A stretch of DNA of 5,854 nt, taken from NCBI GenBank assembly GCA_029777225.1, contig JAKOSR010000205.1, positions 1-5,854 of the forward strand, in the 5' to 3' direction. Position 1 is the stretch's first letter. The number at the start of each line of letters is the position of its first letter. The position numbers and the translations under genes are program-made. This document shows positions 1 to 5,698 of this stretch, in pieces. The notes under the pieces were generated by a model. The model saw only the letters and a program-made list of their open reading frames with translations, was not told the DNA's origin and made no database searches. The DNA is from Chloroflexota bacterium (GTDB lineage: Bacteria > Chloroflexota > Anaerolineae > Anaerolineales > Anaerolineaceae).

Positions 1-2
1 CA

Positions 3-527
3 GATATGTTTGAGGATTTTGTCATTCCCCGCATTTCACTGGCTGATTTTGTCCCGGATGTGGCCTACACCTACCGCTTTCTCAGCCAGCTCCTGGGGCA
101 ATTGGATCGTTTAGTGCTGCCAATAGGGATGGACCAGGTTGAAACGCTTGTGCGACAGGCATTTTCTGAAGCAGGCTCGGGGGCTTATCCTGACATTGTT
201 CCCAATCTGGACCCAAGGTACCTGGACCAGCACGCAATTGAATTCCTTGGGAATCTAATTAGGGGCTGGGGAATGAACAGCTCTGGCAAAACATATTCGG
301 GGTTTCTGATCACCGCGTTTATGGGGTATGTCAACATCACGCTTGCGTACCTGCGGAATACCTATGAACTGATGGAACCTGAACTTCTGGAAGAGGTGAA
401 AGGTTGCCTGCATAAGGCTTTTTGCATCCTGACCGGTGCCCATTTGGCTTACTGCTATCGAAACAGGAACGCGAGGGACGAGGGGGCGCTTGAACAGATG
501 GGCTTCCTGCTAAAAGAGGGTGTTTAG
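3..527 (+). CDS. Hypothetical helical protein, probably 5'-truncated by the window edge
   Basis: I do not recognise this protein. The reading frame is open to the left edge; the first visible ATG is at position 6, but no upstream sequence is available to test it as a start, so the gene is probably partial. The visible 173 residues look mostly alpha-helical, with no clear signal peptide and no convincing membrane helix. The most hydrophobic stretch (residues about 100-116, SGFLITAFMGYVNITLAYL) contains polar positions and is more likely a buried or amphipathic helix. No nucleotide-binding, metal-binding or catalytic motif is evident. The stop TAG lies two bases before the start of the GT4 glycosyltransferase gene, and that gene's likely Shine-Dalgarno (GAGG, 516-519) lies inside this coding region, so the two are probably co-transcribed and translationally coupled. 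It could be the C-terminal part of a larger glycosylation-locus enzyme or a stand-alone accessory protein; nothing visible decides between these. Confidence 0.75.
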   Translation, partial: DMFEDFVIPRISLADFVPDVAYTYRFLSQLLGQLDRLVLPIGMDQVETLVRQAFSEAGSGAYPDIVPNLDPRYLDQHAIEFLGNLIRGWGMNSSGKTYSGFLITAFMGYVNITLAYLRNTYELMEPELLEEVKGCLHKAFCILTGAHLAYCYRNRNARDEGALEQMGFLLKEGV

Positions 528-529
528 CG

Positions 530-1759
530 ATGAAAATTGTTTACCTTGTCCACCAGTTTTACCCGGAATTCCAGGCCGGGACAGAAAAATTCTTGCTTAA
601 TACAGCCAGAATGGCTCAAAAGAATGGTCACAAAGTGCATGTACTCACGTACAGCGTGTCCGCTGAGGCTGGTTTTGAGGAGGAATACCAGGGTTGCCTG
701 GTTCGGAATTACTTTTACCAAGGCATCCCCGTGACGGCCTTTCACTATCGGAATGAGCCAGTTGATTTGACTTATGGGCTGGAGGGCCGCTCCACCGAAG
801 GTTTTTTCCAATATTGGCTTAGCGCGCAAGCGCCGGACTTGGTGCATGTTGGGCATACCATGCGTGTGAATCCATTTATCACCGCTGCTGTTGAACTGGG
901 TATCCCTTATGTTGTGACCGCGACTGATTTCTTTCTGATTTGCCCCAAGGTCATCCTCTCTCCCAACCGGGATACGCTCTGTTCAGGCCCACAAAGGGGT
1001 GAGTCCTGCCGGCGTTTGTGCCCTGAGCTAGCCGAAGGCTTCATTTCGGAACGGTTGTCCATCGGGTATGGCATTCTTCGCAAGGCCGCGGCTGTGGTTG
1101 TGCCCTCGCGGTTTGTGGCTGGGATTCTTAAGAATGAACTCCCGGAACTGAAACCGCTGGTTAATAATCATGGCATTCGCGCGGGAGACCTCTCGCGGAA
1201 CGAGCGACACTACACGAACGGGGACGCGCTAACCTTTGGGTATATCGGTAACCTGGCTTACCACAAGGGCGTGCATGTTCTCGTAAAAGCTTTCAACGCG
1301 GTACCCCAGGAGGATGCCAGGTTGTTATTATTCGGTTCAGGCGAAGAGGGGTATGTGAAAAGCCTCAAAGCGCTGACCGAAAATGATCGGAGGATTGAGT
1401 TTAGAGGCTCGTTTTCCGCCGGGGAATTGCGGAAAGCTCACAGCCAGATGGATGTATTGGTAGCCCCCTCGGTTTGTTATGAGACTTATTCACTTTCTGT
1501 GCACGAAGCAATGCTCGCAAATATCCCGGTGATAGTCTCTGATTTGGGGGGAATGACAGAGAAGATTGAAAACGGTGTGAACGGCCTGACCTTCAAGGCT
1601 GGCGACGTGAACGAGTTGGCTGAGCAATTGAAAAAAGTCAGCGAAAATCCATCATTGCTCAACTCCATCAAGCAACAGGTATCATTACATACCATCATTC
1701 CAACCATCGAGCAGGAATATAATCTCTACCAACGCCTCTACGAAAGAATCGTTGGATGA
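530..1759 (+). CDS. GT4-family glycosyltransferase (GT-B fold)
   Basis: This 409-residue protein is a retaining glycosyltransferase of family GT4, expected to move a sugar from a nucleotide-sugar to a glycan or lipid-linked acceptor at the cytoplasmic face of the membrane. Length and layout are typical. The N-terminal Rossmann domain starts MKIVYLVHQFYP and has the glycine-containing acceptor loop AGTEKF (residues 16-21). The C-terminal domain starts near residue 233 with FGYIGNLAYHKG. It ends with the donor-binding signature: the E-x7-E pair E318/E326 followed by EAMLANIPVIVSDLGGMTE (326-344). Four cysteines lie between the two domains (C138, C151, C160, C164), a pattern I recall from a subset of GT4 enzymes. 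There is no signal peptide or membrane helix, so it is a soluble or peripheral protein. ATG 530 has a GAGG ten bases upstream. Donor, acceptor and linkage cannot be read from the sequence. Confidence 0.93.
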   Translation: MKIVYLVHQFYPEFQAGTEKFLLNTARMAQKNGHKVHVLTYSVSAEAGFEEEYQGCLVRNYFYQGIPVTAFHYRNEPVDLTYGLEGRSTEGFFQYWLSAQAPDLVHVGHTMRVNPFITAAVELGIPYVVTATDFFLICPKVILSPNRDTLCSGPQRGESCRRLCPELAEGFISERLSIGYGILRKAAAVVVPSRFVAGILKNELPELKPLVNNHGIRAGDLSRNERHYTNGDALTFGYIGNLAYHKGVHVLVKAFNAVPQEDARLLLFGSGEEGYVKSLKALTENDRRIEFRGSFSAGELRKAHSQMDVLVAPSVCYETYSLSVHEAMLANIPVIVSDLGGMTEKIENGVNGLTFKAGDVNELAEQLKKVSENPSLLNSIKQQVSLHTIIPTIEQEYNLYQRLYERIVG

Positions 1760-1768
1760 GGCCAAAGG

Positions 1769-1786
1769 CCTGTGAATCCCCACAGG
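1769..1786 (+). other. Small inverted repeat between the glycosyltransferase gene and the next ATG
   Basis: CCTGTG and CACAGG form a perfect 6-bp stem around a six-base loop (AATCCC). It lies in the 59 bases between the glycosyltransferase stop and the preferred start at 1819. It has no T-tract, so it is not an intrinsic terminator. It could be an mRNA hairpin affecting translation of the next gene, or chance. If translation really began at 1756 the repeat would simply be coding sequence. Confidence 0.25.
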
Positions 1787-1809
1787 GAATTAATGTAGAA
1801 TTGTCTGCC

Positions 1810-1814
1810 GGAAG
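1810..1814 (+). promoter_or_regulatory. Weak ribosome binding site favouring the start at 1819
   Basis: GGAAG lies four bases before ATG 1819. The match is modest and the spacing short. It still supports 1819 over the upstream in-frame ATG at 1756, because translation from 1819 opens directly into a lysine-rich N-terminus followed by a membrane helix. Confidence 0.4.
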
Positions 1815-1818
1815 TGTT

Positions 1819-2367
1819 ATGAAAAAATCGTTGAGCAAATATCTTGTCCCGGTGCTTATCGCGGTAGCAACCCTGGCATACTTTTTTATTTCACCCATCG
1901 TCCAACAGAAAATGGCGTTGCGCGCCTCCTCTTTGACGGTCGTTTCCGAGCCTCTGCCTCCTGTGACACAGGACGCGCGCATGTACGTGGATCAGATCCG
2001 CCTTTCGAATGTCAAGGACGAGGTGTACCAGATGGATGGATGGGGATTTTTAATCCTGGATTCGAAATTGGCACCCACCGATTATGAAAGGACGATTCTT
2101 CTCGTCTCCGACACGGAGGTTTTTGCCATTCCCACGACCAACGTGCCCCGTAAAGATGTTCAAAAAACGTTTGAGCAGCTGGGCCTGGACCTTAAAGATT
2201 CCGGTTTTGCCGGCGTGTTCCCGATGAACGCTATCCCCAGAGGGGATTACGTTATTTCATTGCTGTTCACGCTGCCAGATGGAACACAGGCACGCTACAA
2301 CTCAAAATTTGAGCTGGCCAAGACTTTCAACTCCATGCAACTTGTGCTCAAGGACAACCCCAAATGA
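1819..2367 (+). CDS. Single-pass membrane protein with an extracytoplasmic beta-rich domain, partner of the downstream enzyme
   Basis: The 182-residue protein has a short basic N-terminus (MKKSLSKY), one hydrophobic segment (residues about 8-25) and a soluble remainder of roughly 150 residues. Lacking a clear signal-peptidase site (SPIVQQ follows the helix), it is more likely an N-anchored membrane protein facing outward than a secreted one. The outer part alternates short strands and turns: GWGFLIL (74-80), ERTILLVSD (90-98), the PRKDVQKTF element (110-118), SGFAGVFPMNAIPRGDYVISLLF (128-150). I recall this style, with a charged Arg-x-Asp-Val element, then a Gly-Phe strand, then a Pro-x-Gly-x-Tyr strand, from small beta-sandwich domains beside envelope glycan enzymes, but cannot name a family. 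The stop overlaps the next start (ATGA), so it is translationally coupled to the phosphatase-fold enzyme and probably works with it. An ATG at 1756, overlapping the previous stop, would add 21 residues (MRPKACESPQ...) with no membrane or signal character. Confidence 0.75.
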   Translation: MKKSLSKYLVPVLIAVATLAYFFISPIVQQKMALRASSLTVVSEPLPPVTQDARMYVDQIRLSNVKDEVYQMDGWGFLILDSKLAPTDYERTILLVSDTEVFAIPTTNVPRKDVQKTFEQLGLDLKDSGFAGVFPMNAIPRGDYVISLLFTLPDGTQARYNSKFELAKTFNSMQLVLKDNPK

Positions 2368-3860
2368 GCAACAATCAAAAGCATTTCATCATCACAGATT
2401 ATCTTCTGGGAGGTTTGCTCCCCCTTCTGGCGGCCATGTATCCGGTAGTATTTACCTATGCCACCAATGCTGAAATCCTCACACTCTCCAGCCTATGGGC
2501 CATCCTGGGCTTGCTTTTAGCGGTCGCGGTGGTTGTTTACCTGCTGTGGTCTTTGTTGCTGAAAAAGAAGCCCTATACCGCCGCGCTGGCAGCGTTTCTA
2601 TTCATGGTTCTCTTCCTGACATATGGCAGTATTTATAAACTTTTGACCAAGGCCGATCTCTTTCCCGTCAGGCACTTCAATCTTTTACCCCTCGTCATCC
2701 TCCTGGGCGGCTATTTGGGTTGGTTTGCCTCAAAGTTATCAGCTGAGATGTCAAAAAAACTCTGGATGGTCCTCGTCAGCCTGGCGGGCCTCCTGGTGGT
2801 TTTTAACCTGGTTCGAATTGTTCCGCTGGAACTGCAGAAAAAAGCCCAAGCATCTCCCATCAGCCCAGTTGAGAGCGTGGCAGCCACCCAGGATACCACT
2901 GGGAAACCGGACATCTATTGGCTCATCTTTGATGAATTCTCCGGGTTTGACGTCATGCGGGATTATTTCCATTATCCCGAGATTGATGATTTCGTCGCCG
3001 ACTTGGAGAACCTGGGTTTTCGTGTTGTGGAAAACTCGCATGCCAGTTCCTATCTCACCCTGCATCAAATTGCCACCCGCCTAAACTACGAACAACTGCC
3101 TGCTGACTTGAGCGAGGTGGCCTATTACGGGTATATATCCAATAACAAAGTGATGAGCGAGCTCAAGGCCAGAGGATATACCACGGTCGTGATGGATGAA
3201 GCCCGCTCAGCGACTTTCGCCTTTCAAGCCAAAACGGCCATCAACGCGGATATCCAGTTGGATGAGTATGTTAAAAGCACCGATACTTCCTCAACGATGC
3301 TGTTTGGTTCGTTCGGATTGCTGGTGGCCCGCCAGACGATGCTGGACCCCCTGACGGTTTATTACAATTTGGACGATGAAGGAATAGCCCGGCATCGCGA
3401 CACAGTCTATTTTGTCGCGGATGAGTTGGGAAAATTGGATCTTCCCAAACCAAAATTTGTTTACTCCCATCTTTTGCTGCCCCATATGCCATTCATGTTT
3501 ACCGAAAATGGCAGCTACCTGGAATCGCCTTATTACCACGACTGGAGCCACTACTTAGGCCAATATAAATTCACGTTAAAAATAATCCTGCAGGCTGCGC
3601 GAACCATTCTAAAAGAAGCTGACCCCCAGAACCCACCCATTATTATCCTGCAATCGGACCATGGCGCCAGGAACCTGGGAACAGGTGATTCGGGCCAGGG
3701 TGGGCTGGTTGATTTCCCCGAAGAGGATAGGACCTCCATCATGTACGCCGTGTACGCGCCGGCCTGCCCGGATATGCCGCTGGCGGATGGGATAAACCCG
3801 GTAAACACCTTCCCGCTGGTGTTCAATTGCCTGTTTGATACGGAAATTCCGCTCCAATAA
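2364..3860 (+). CDS. Membrane-anchored sulfatase/LTA-synthase-like enzyme of the alkaline phosphatase superfamily
   Basis: This 498-residue protein resembles phosphoglycerol and phosphoethanolamine transferases and should act on an envelope glycan or lipid outside the cytoplasmic membrane. About five hydrophobic segments occupy residues 13-33, 41-64, 72-92, 104-122 and 132-153. Basic residues at 67-69 (KKK) and around 123-132 fit cytoplasmic loops, which puts the C-terminal domain outside. That domain starts KPDIYWLIFDEFSG (181-194) with likely metal ligands D190/E191. The likely nucleophile is T232 in SSYLTLHQIATRLN, followed by H374 (LLLPHMPF) and D432/H433 (IIILQSDHGAR), again metal ligands. 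The order E, T, H, DH is that of LTA-synthase-type enzymes. The Cys-x-Pro-x-Arg signature of true sulfatases is absent, so sulfate-ester hydrolysis is unlikely. Substrate, and transferase versus hydrolase activity, are not decided. The start shares ATGA with the previous gene, with AAGGA nine bases upstream. Confidence 0.88.
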   Translation: MSNNQKHFIITDYLLGGLLPLLAAMYPVVFTYATNAEILTLSSLWAILGLLLAVAVVVYLLWSLLLKKKPYTAALAAFLFMVLFLTYGSIYKLLTKADLFPVRHFNLLPLVILLGGYLGWFASKLSAEMSKKLWMVLVSLAGLLVVFNLVRIVPLELQKKAQASPISPVESVAATQDTTGKPDIYWLIFDEFSGFDVMRDYFHYPEIDDFVADLENLGFRVVENSHASSYLTLHQIATRLNYEQLPADLSEVAYYGYISNNKVMSELKARGYTTVVMDEARSATFAFQAKTAINADIQLDEYVKSTDTSSTMLFGSFGLLVARQTMLDPLTVYYNLDDEGIARHRDTVYFVADELGKLDLPKPKFVYSHLLLPHMPFMFTENGSYLESPYYHDWSHYLGQYKFTLKIILQAARTILKEADPQNPPIIILQSDHGARNLGTGDSGQGGLVDFPEEDRTSIMYAVYAPACPDMPLADGINPVNTFPLVFNCLFDTEIPLQ

Positions 3861-3866
3861 GGAGCG
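3850..3866 (+). other. Hairpin spanning the stop codon of the phosphatase-fold gene; possible attenuator
   Basis: CGCTCC and GGAGCG form a perfect 6-bp GC-rich stem around the loop AATAA, which contains the TAA stop (3858-3860). TTGTTT (3867-3872) follows directly. That is too short and interrupted for a confident terminator, but it could give partial termination, an RNA-stability element or an mRNA processing point within the operon. Confidence 0.4.
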
Positions 3867-3910
3867 TTGTTTGCTCAAGACGCCCGAAAAGGCATGTGAA
3901 ATATTATTAT

Positions 3911-3917
3911 GAGGTGA
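3911..3917 (+). promoter_or_regulatory. Strong ribosome binding site of the small membrane protein gene
   Basis: GAGGTGA is a seven-base match to the Shine-Dalgarno consensus. It is the best such site in the window and sits in an AT-rich stretch that should be unstructured. Its GAGG core is seven bases from ATG 3922 and ten from ATG 3925, so either of the two adjacent ATGs could be used; the proteins differ by one methionine. A strong independent site suggests the small protein is made well, possibly in excess over the upstream membrane enzyme. Confidence 0.65.
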
Positions 3918-3921
3918 AATT

Positions 3922-4161
3922 ATGATGCATACAATAATTATTCTTGATATTTTAGCCAAACCGGCATTCTACCTGGACCCCGGTTCCGGTAGCATGATTA
4001 TCCAGATGGTTATCGCTGCGGTCCTTGGGCTGGGCGTTGCCACCCGCGTGTTTTGGAAAAACATCAAGGGTTGGTTCACCAAGAACAAAGGCACAGCCGA
4101 GGCCGAACTGGACCCAACCGAAATCGCGGAACCCGAATCACCCGAAGAACCCAAGAACTAA
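3922..4161 (+). CDS. Small single-pass membrane protein with a YLDPGSGS motif
   Basis: The 79-residue protein has a short hydrophobic N-terminus (MMHTIIILDILAKPAF), then YLDPGSGS (residues 17-24). A membrane helix (about 25-41, MIIQMVIAAVLGLGVATRV), a basic stretch (FWKNIKGWFTKNKG) and an acidic, proline-containing tail (residues 59-79) follow. The basic stretch after the helix suggests a cytoplasmic C-terminus, with YLDPGSGS at the outer membrane surface. I recall small proteins of the pattern YLDPGSGS-helix-FWRRI from many bacteria, usually uncharacterised, near envelope sulfatase-like enzymes; this is memory, not a search. Its place between the phosphatase-fold enzyme and the methyltransferase suggests a subunit, adaptor or stability factor for one of them. 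A 61-base gap separates it from the upstream stop. Length, codon pattern and the strong ribosome binding site make it a real gene despite its size. Function unknown. Confidence 0.85.
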   Translation: MMHTIIILDILAKPAFYLDPGSGSMIIQMVIAAVLGLGVATRVFWKNIKGWFTKNKGTAEAELDPTEIAEPESPEEPKN

Positions 4162-4220
4162 TTTTTCTGTGCTGGTGGTCCGTGTAAGCGTTTTTATTGC
4201 CATCAGCGTATTTGCTTTTG

Positions 4221-4226
4221 AAAGGA
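4221..4226 (+). promoter_or_regulatory. Ribosome binding site that fixes the methyltransferase start at 4234
   Basis: AAAGGA ends seven bases before ATG 4234, an ideal spacing. An in-frame TTG at 4228 would lie only one base after this site and adds just two residues, so 4234 is the better start. The 72-base gap before the start (4162-4233) shows no convincing promoter or terminator. Confidence 0.65.
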
Positions 4227-4233
4227 CTTGCAG

Positions 4234-5616
4234 ATGAACGAAAAAGTCAGCGGCTCTTTCCGCGACCCTAGTGGCTTCATGTTCCGGCATGAGGGCATCC
4301 TGTACCGGCAGGTCAACCTGCACTACCGGCAGGAATACGACCTGCTGATGGCCTCTGGGCTTTACGAACAACTTACTAAGTCGCGTGCGCTCATCCCACA
4401 CACGGAAGAATCCACTGACCTGGCACCGGTGCCGGAGATTGCCTATAAGGTCATCCGGCCACAGACGGTTGGTTTCATCTCATACCCGTATGAATGGTCA
4501 TTTGACCAGTTGAAGGACGCGGCCATTTTGACCCTCGCTATCGCGCGCAGGGCATTGGAATATGGCATGGCCCTGAAAGATGCCAGCGCCTACAATGTGC
4601 AATTTCACGAAGGCCGGCCCATCTTCATCGACACGCTCTCGTTTGAAAAATACGAAGAGGGTTTGCCCTGGGTAGCTTACCGCCAGTTCTGCCAGCATTT
4701 CCTGGCGCCCCTGGCGTTGATGGCCAGCAAGGATGTCCGCCTGCTGCAACTCTTGCGGGTGAACATCGATGGCATCCCCCTGGACCTGGCCAGCAGCCTG
4801 CTGCCTACCAGTACACGGCTCAACCTGGGGCTATCCAGCCATATCCACCTGCATGCCAGCTCCCAAAAGAAATACGCGGATAAGGAAGTCTCACAGGCGG
4901 AGGTCAAGGGCAAGTTCTCCAGGGGCGCGATGGAAACCCTGATTGAAAGCCTGCTTTCCACGGTGCGCGCGCTGAAGGTTAAAGAAATCAACACGGAATG
5001 GGCGGATTATTACCAGGCAAACAACTATACCGAAGCTTCATTTGAAGCCAAAAGGGCGGTGGTAAAAGACTTCATCTCCAAAGTTGCTCCCCAAACGGTG
5101 TGGGACCTGGGCGGAAATACCGGTGAATTTAGCCGGGCAGCCTCTGAGCTGGGAATCCCCACGGTTTCGATGGACATTGACCCGGGCGCGGTGCAGCAAA
5201 ATTACCAGCTGGTCAAAAAGAACAAAGAAAAAAATATGCTGCCCCTGGTGATGGACCTGACCAACCCGTCCCCTGCCCTGGGTTGGCGGAACCAGGAGCG
5301 ACAATCCCTGCGAGAACGGGGTGAAGCCAGCCTGATTATGGCGCTGGCGCTCATCCACCACCTGGCCATTGCCAACAACGTCCCCCTGCGGGATGTGGCG
5401 GACTTCTTCGCGGATCTTGGGCCTTACCTGGTCATCGAGTTTGTGCCCAAGGAAGATTCACAGGTCGCCCGCCTATTGGCATCCCGGCTGGATATCTTCC
5501 CAAATTACACCCTGGAGGGATTTAAGCAAGCTTTCCAGGCGCGGTACACCATCCTGGAGGAACATCCGGTGGAGGGCTCAAAGCGCACGCTGCTCTTGAT
5601 GCGGCGTAAGGATTAA
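4234..5616 (+). CDS. Two-domain protein: kinase-like N-terminal region plus class I SAM-dependent methyltransferase
   Basis: The 460-residue protein is soluble by appearance. The C-terminal domain is a class I methyltransferase. Motif I is VWDLGGNTGEFS (289-300), a second acidic motif VSMDID (311-316) should contact the SAM ribose, D341 in VMDLTNPSP fits the adenine site, and LIMALALIHHL (367-377) and YLVIEFVPKEDSQ (398-410) fit later strands. The N-terminal region (about 1-215) is conserved-looking and is not a methyltransferase part. It has YKVIRP (K72), a possible hinge SYPYEW (83-88), LKDASAYNVQF with D116 and N121, and IFIDTLSFE with D133. The Asp-x4-Asn pair and a further Asp twelve residues on reproduce the catalytic-loop/DFG spacing of kinase-fold proteins, so it may phosphorylate a small molecule or bind nucleotide. 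A helical linker (about 216-285) joins the halves. Similar proteins are usually annotated only as methyltransferases, some as NoeA-like. Substrate unknown; context points to an envelope glycan precursor. It ends the operon, 8 bases before the terminator. Confidence 0.9.
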   Translation: MNEKVSGSFRDPSGFMFRHEGILYRQVNLHYRQEYDLLMASGLYEQLTKSRALIPHTEESTDLAPVPEIAYKVIRPQTVGFISYPYEWSFDQLKDAAILTLAIARRALEYGMALKDASAYNVQFHEGRPIFIDTLSFEKYEEGLPWVAYRQFCQHFLAPLALMASKDVRLLQLLRVNIDGIPLDLASSLLPTSTRLNLGLSSHIHLHASSQKKYADKEVSQAEVKGKFSRGAMETLIESLLSTVRALKVKEINTEWADYYQANNYTEASFEAKRAVVKDFISKVAPQTVWDLGGNTGEFSRAASELGIPTVSMDIDPGAVQQNYQLVKKNKEKNMLPLVMDLTNPSPALGWRNQERQSLRERGEASLIMALALIHHLAIANNVPLRDVADFFADLGPYLVIEFVPKEDSQVARLLASRLDIFPNYTLEGFKQAFQARYTILEEHPVEGSKRTLLLMRRKD

Positions 5617-5623
5617 GACAGAT

Positions 5624-5649
5624 AAAAACCGCCCGTGAGGGCGGTTTTT
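5624..5649 (+). terminator. Strong intrinsic terminator, probably bidirectional
   Basis: AAAAACCGCCC, loop GTGA and GGGCGGTTTTT form a perfect 11-bp stem with a 6-bp GC core and a T-tract. It begins 8 bases after the methyltransferase stop. The A-tract on the 5' side gives a matching U-tract for transcription in the other direction. It can therefore also end the convergent minus-strand gene whose stop is 50 bases away. Confidence 0.93.
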
Positions 5650-5674
5650 GGTCTTTGTTGTTCCGGGGTATTCC

Positions 5675-5689
5675 AGTTTTTGAAAAACT
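5675..5689. repeat. AT-rich interrupted palindrome between convergent genes
   Basis: AGTTTTT, a single G and AAAAACT form a near-perfect palindrome, followed by TTTT (5690-5693). As a hairpin it would be weak, with outer pairs lost to make a loop. It may assist termination of either convergent gene or be chance in an AT-rich spacer. Otherwise the 82 bases between the two stop codons hold only the terminator. Confidence 0.3.
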
Positions 5690-5698
5690 TTTTGTGGC

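Noticed and set aside
524..856. 110-residue minus-strand open frame opposite the GT4 gene start
   Set aside because: It lies fully against the N-terminal Rossmann domain of the glycosyltransferase and shows no recognisable protein features.
2931..3160. Classical sulfatase with a formylglycine site
   Set aside because: No Cys-x-Pro-x-Arg or Ser-x-Pro-x-Arg signature is present; the nucleophile position is a threonine in SSYLTLHQ.
3902..3907. TATTAT as a -10 box for an internal promoter before the small gene
   Set aside because: No -35-like element lies at the right distance, and the implied transcription start would fall inside the ribosome binding site.
3609..3959. 116-residue minus-strand open frame opposite the end of the phosphatase-fold gene
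   Set aside because: It is antisense to a gene with clear catalytic motifs, has no family-like features and crosses into the intergenic gap; it is a shadow frame.
4228..4236. TTG start two codons before the methyltransferase ATG
   Set aside because: It is one base from the Shine-Dalgarno, too close, whereas ATG 4234 has ideal spacing.
4138..4401. 87-residue minus-strand frame over the gap before the methyltransferase
   Set aside because: Most of it is antisense to the conserved-looking N-terminus of the methyltransferase protein, and no ribosome binding site or motif supports it.
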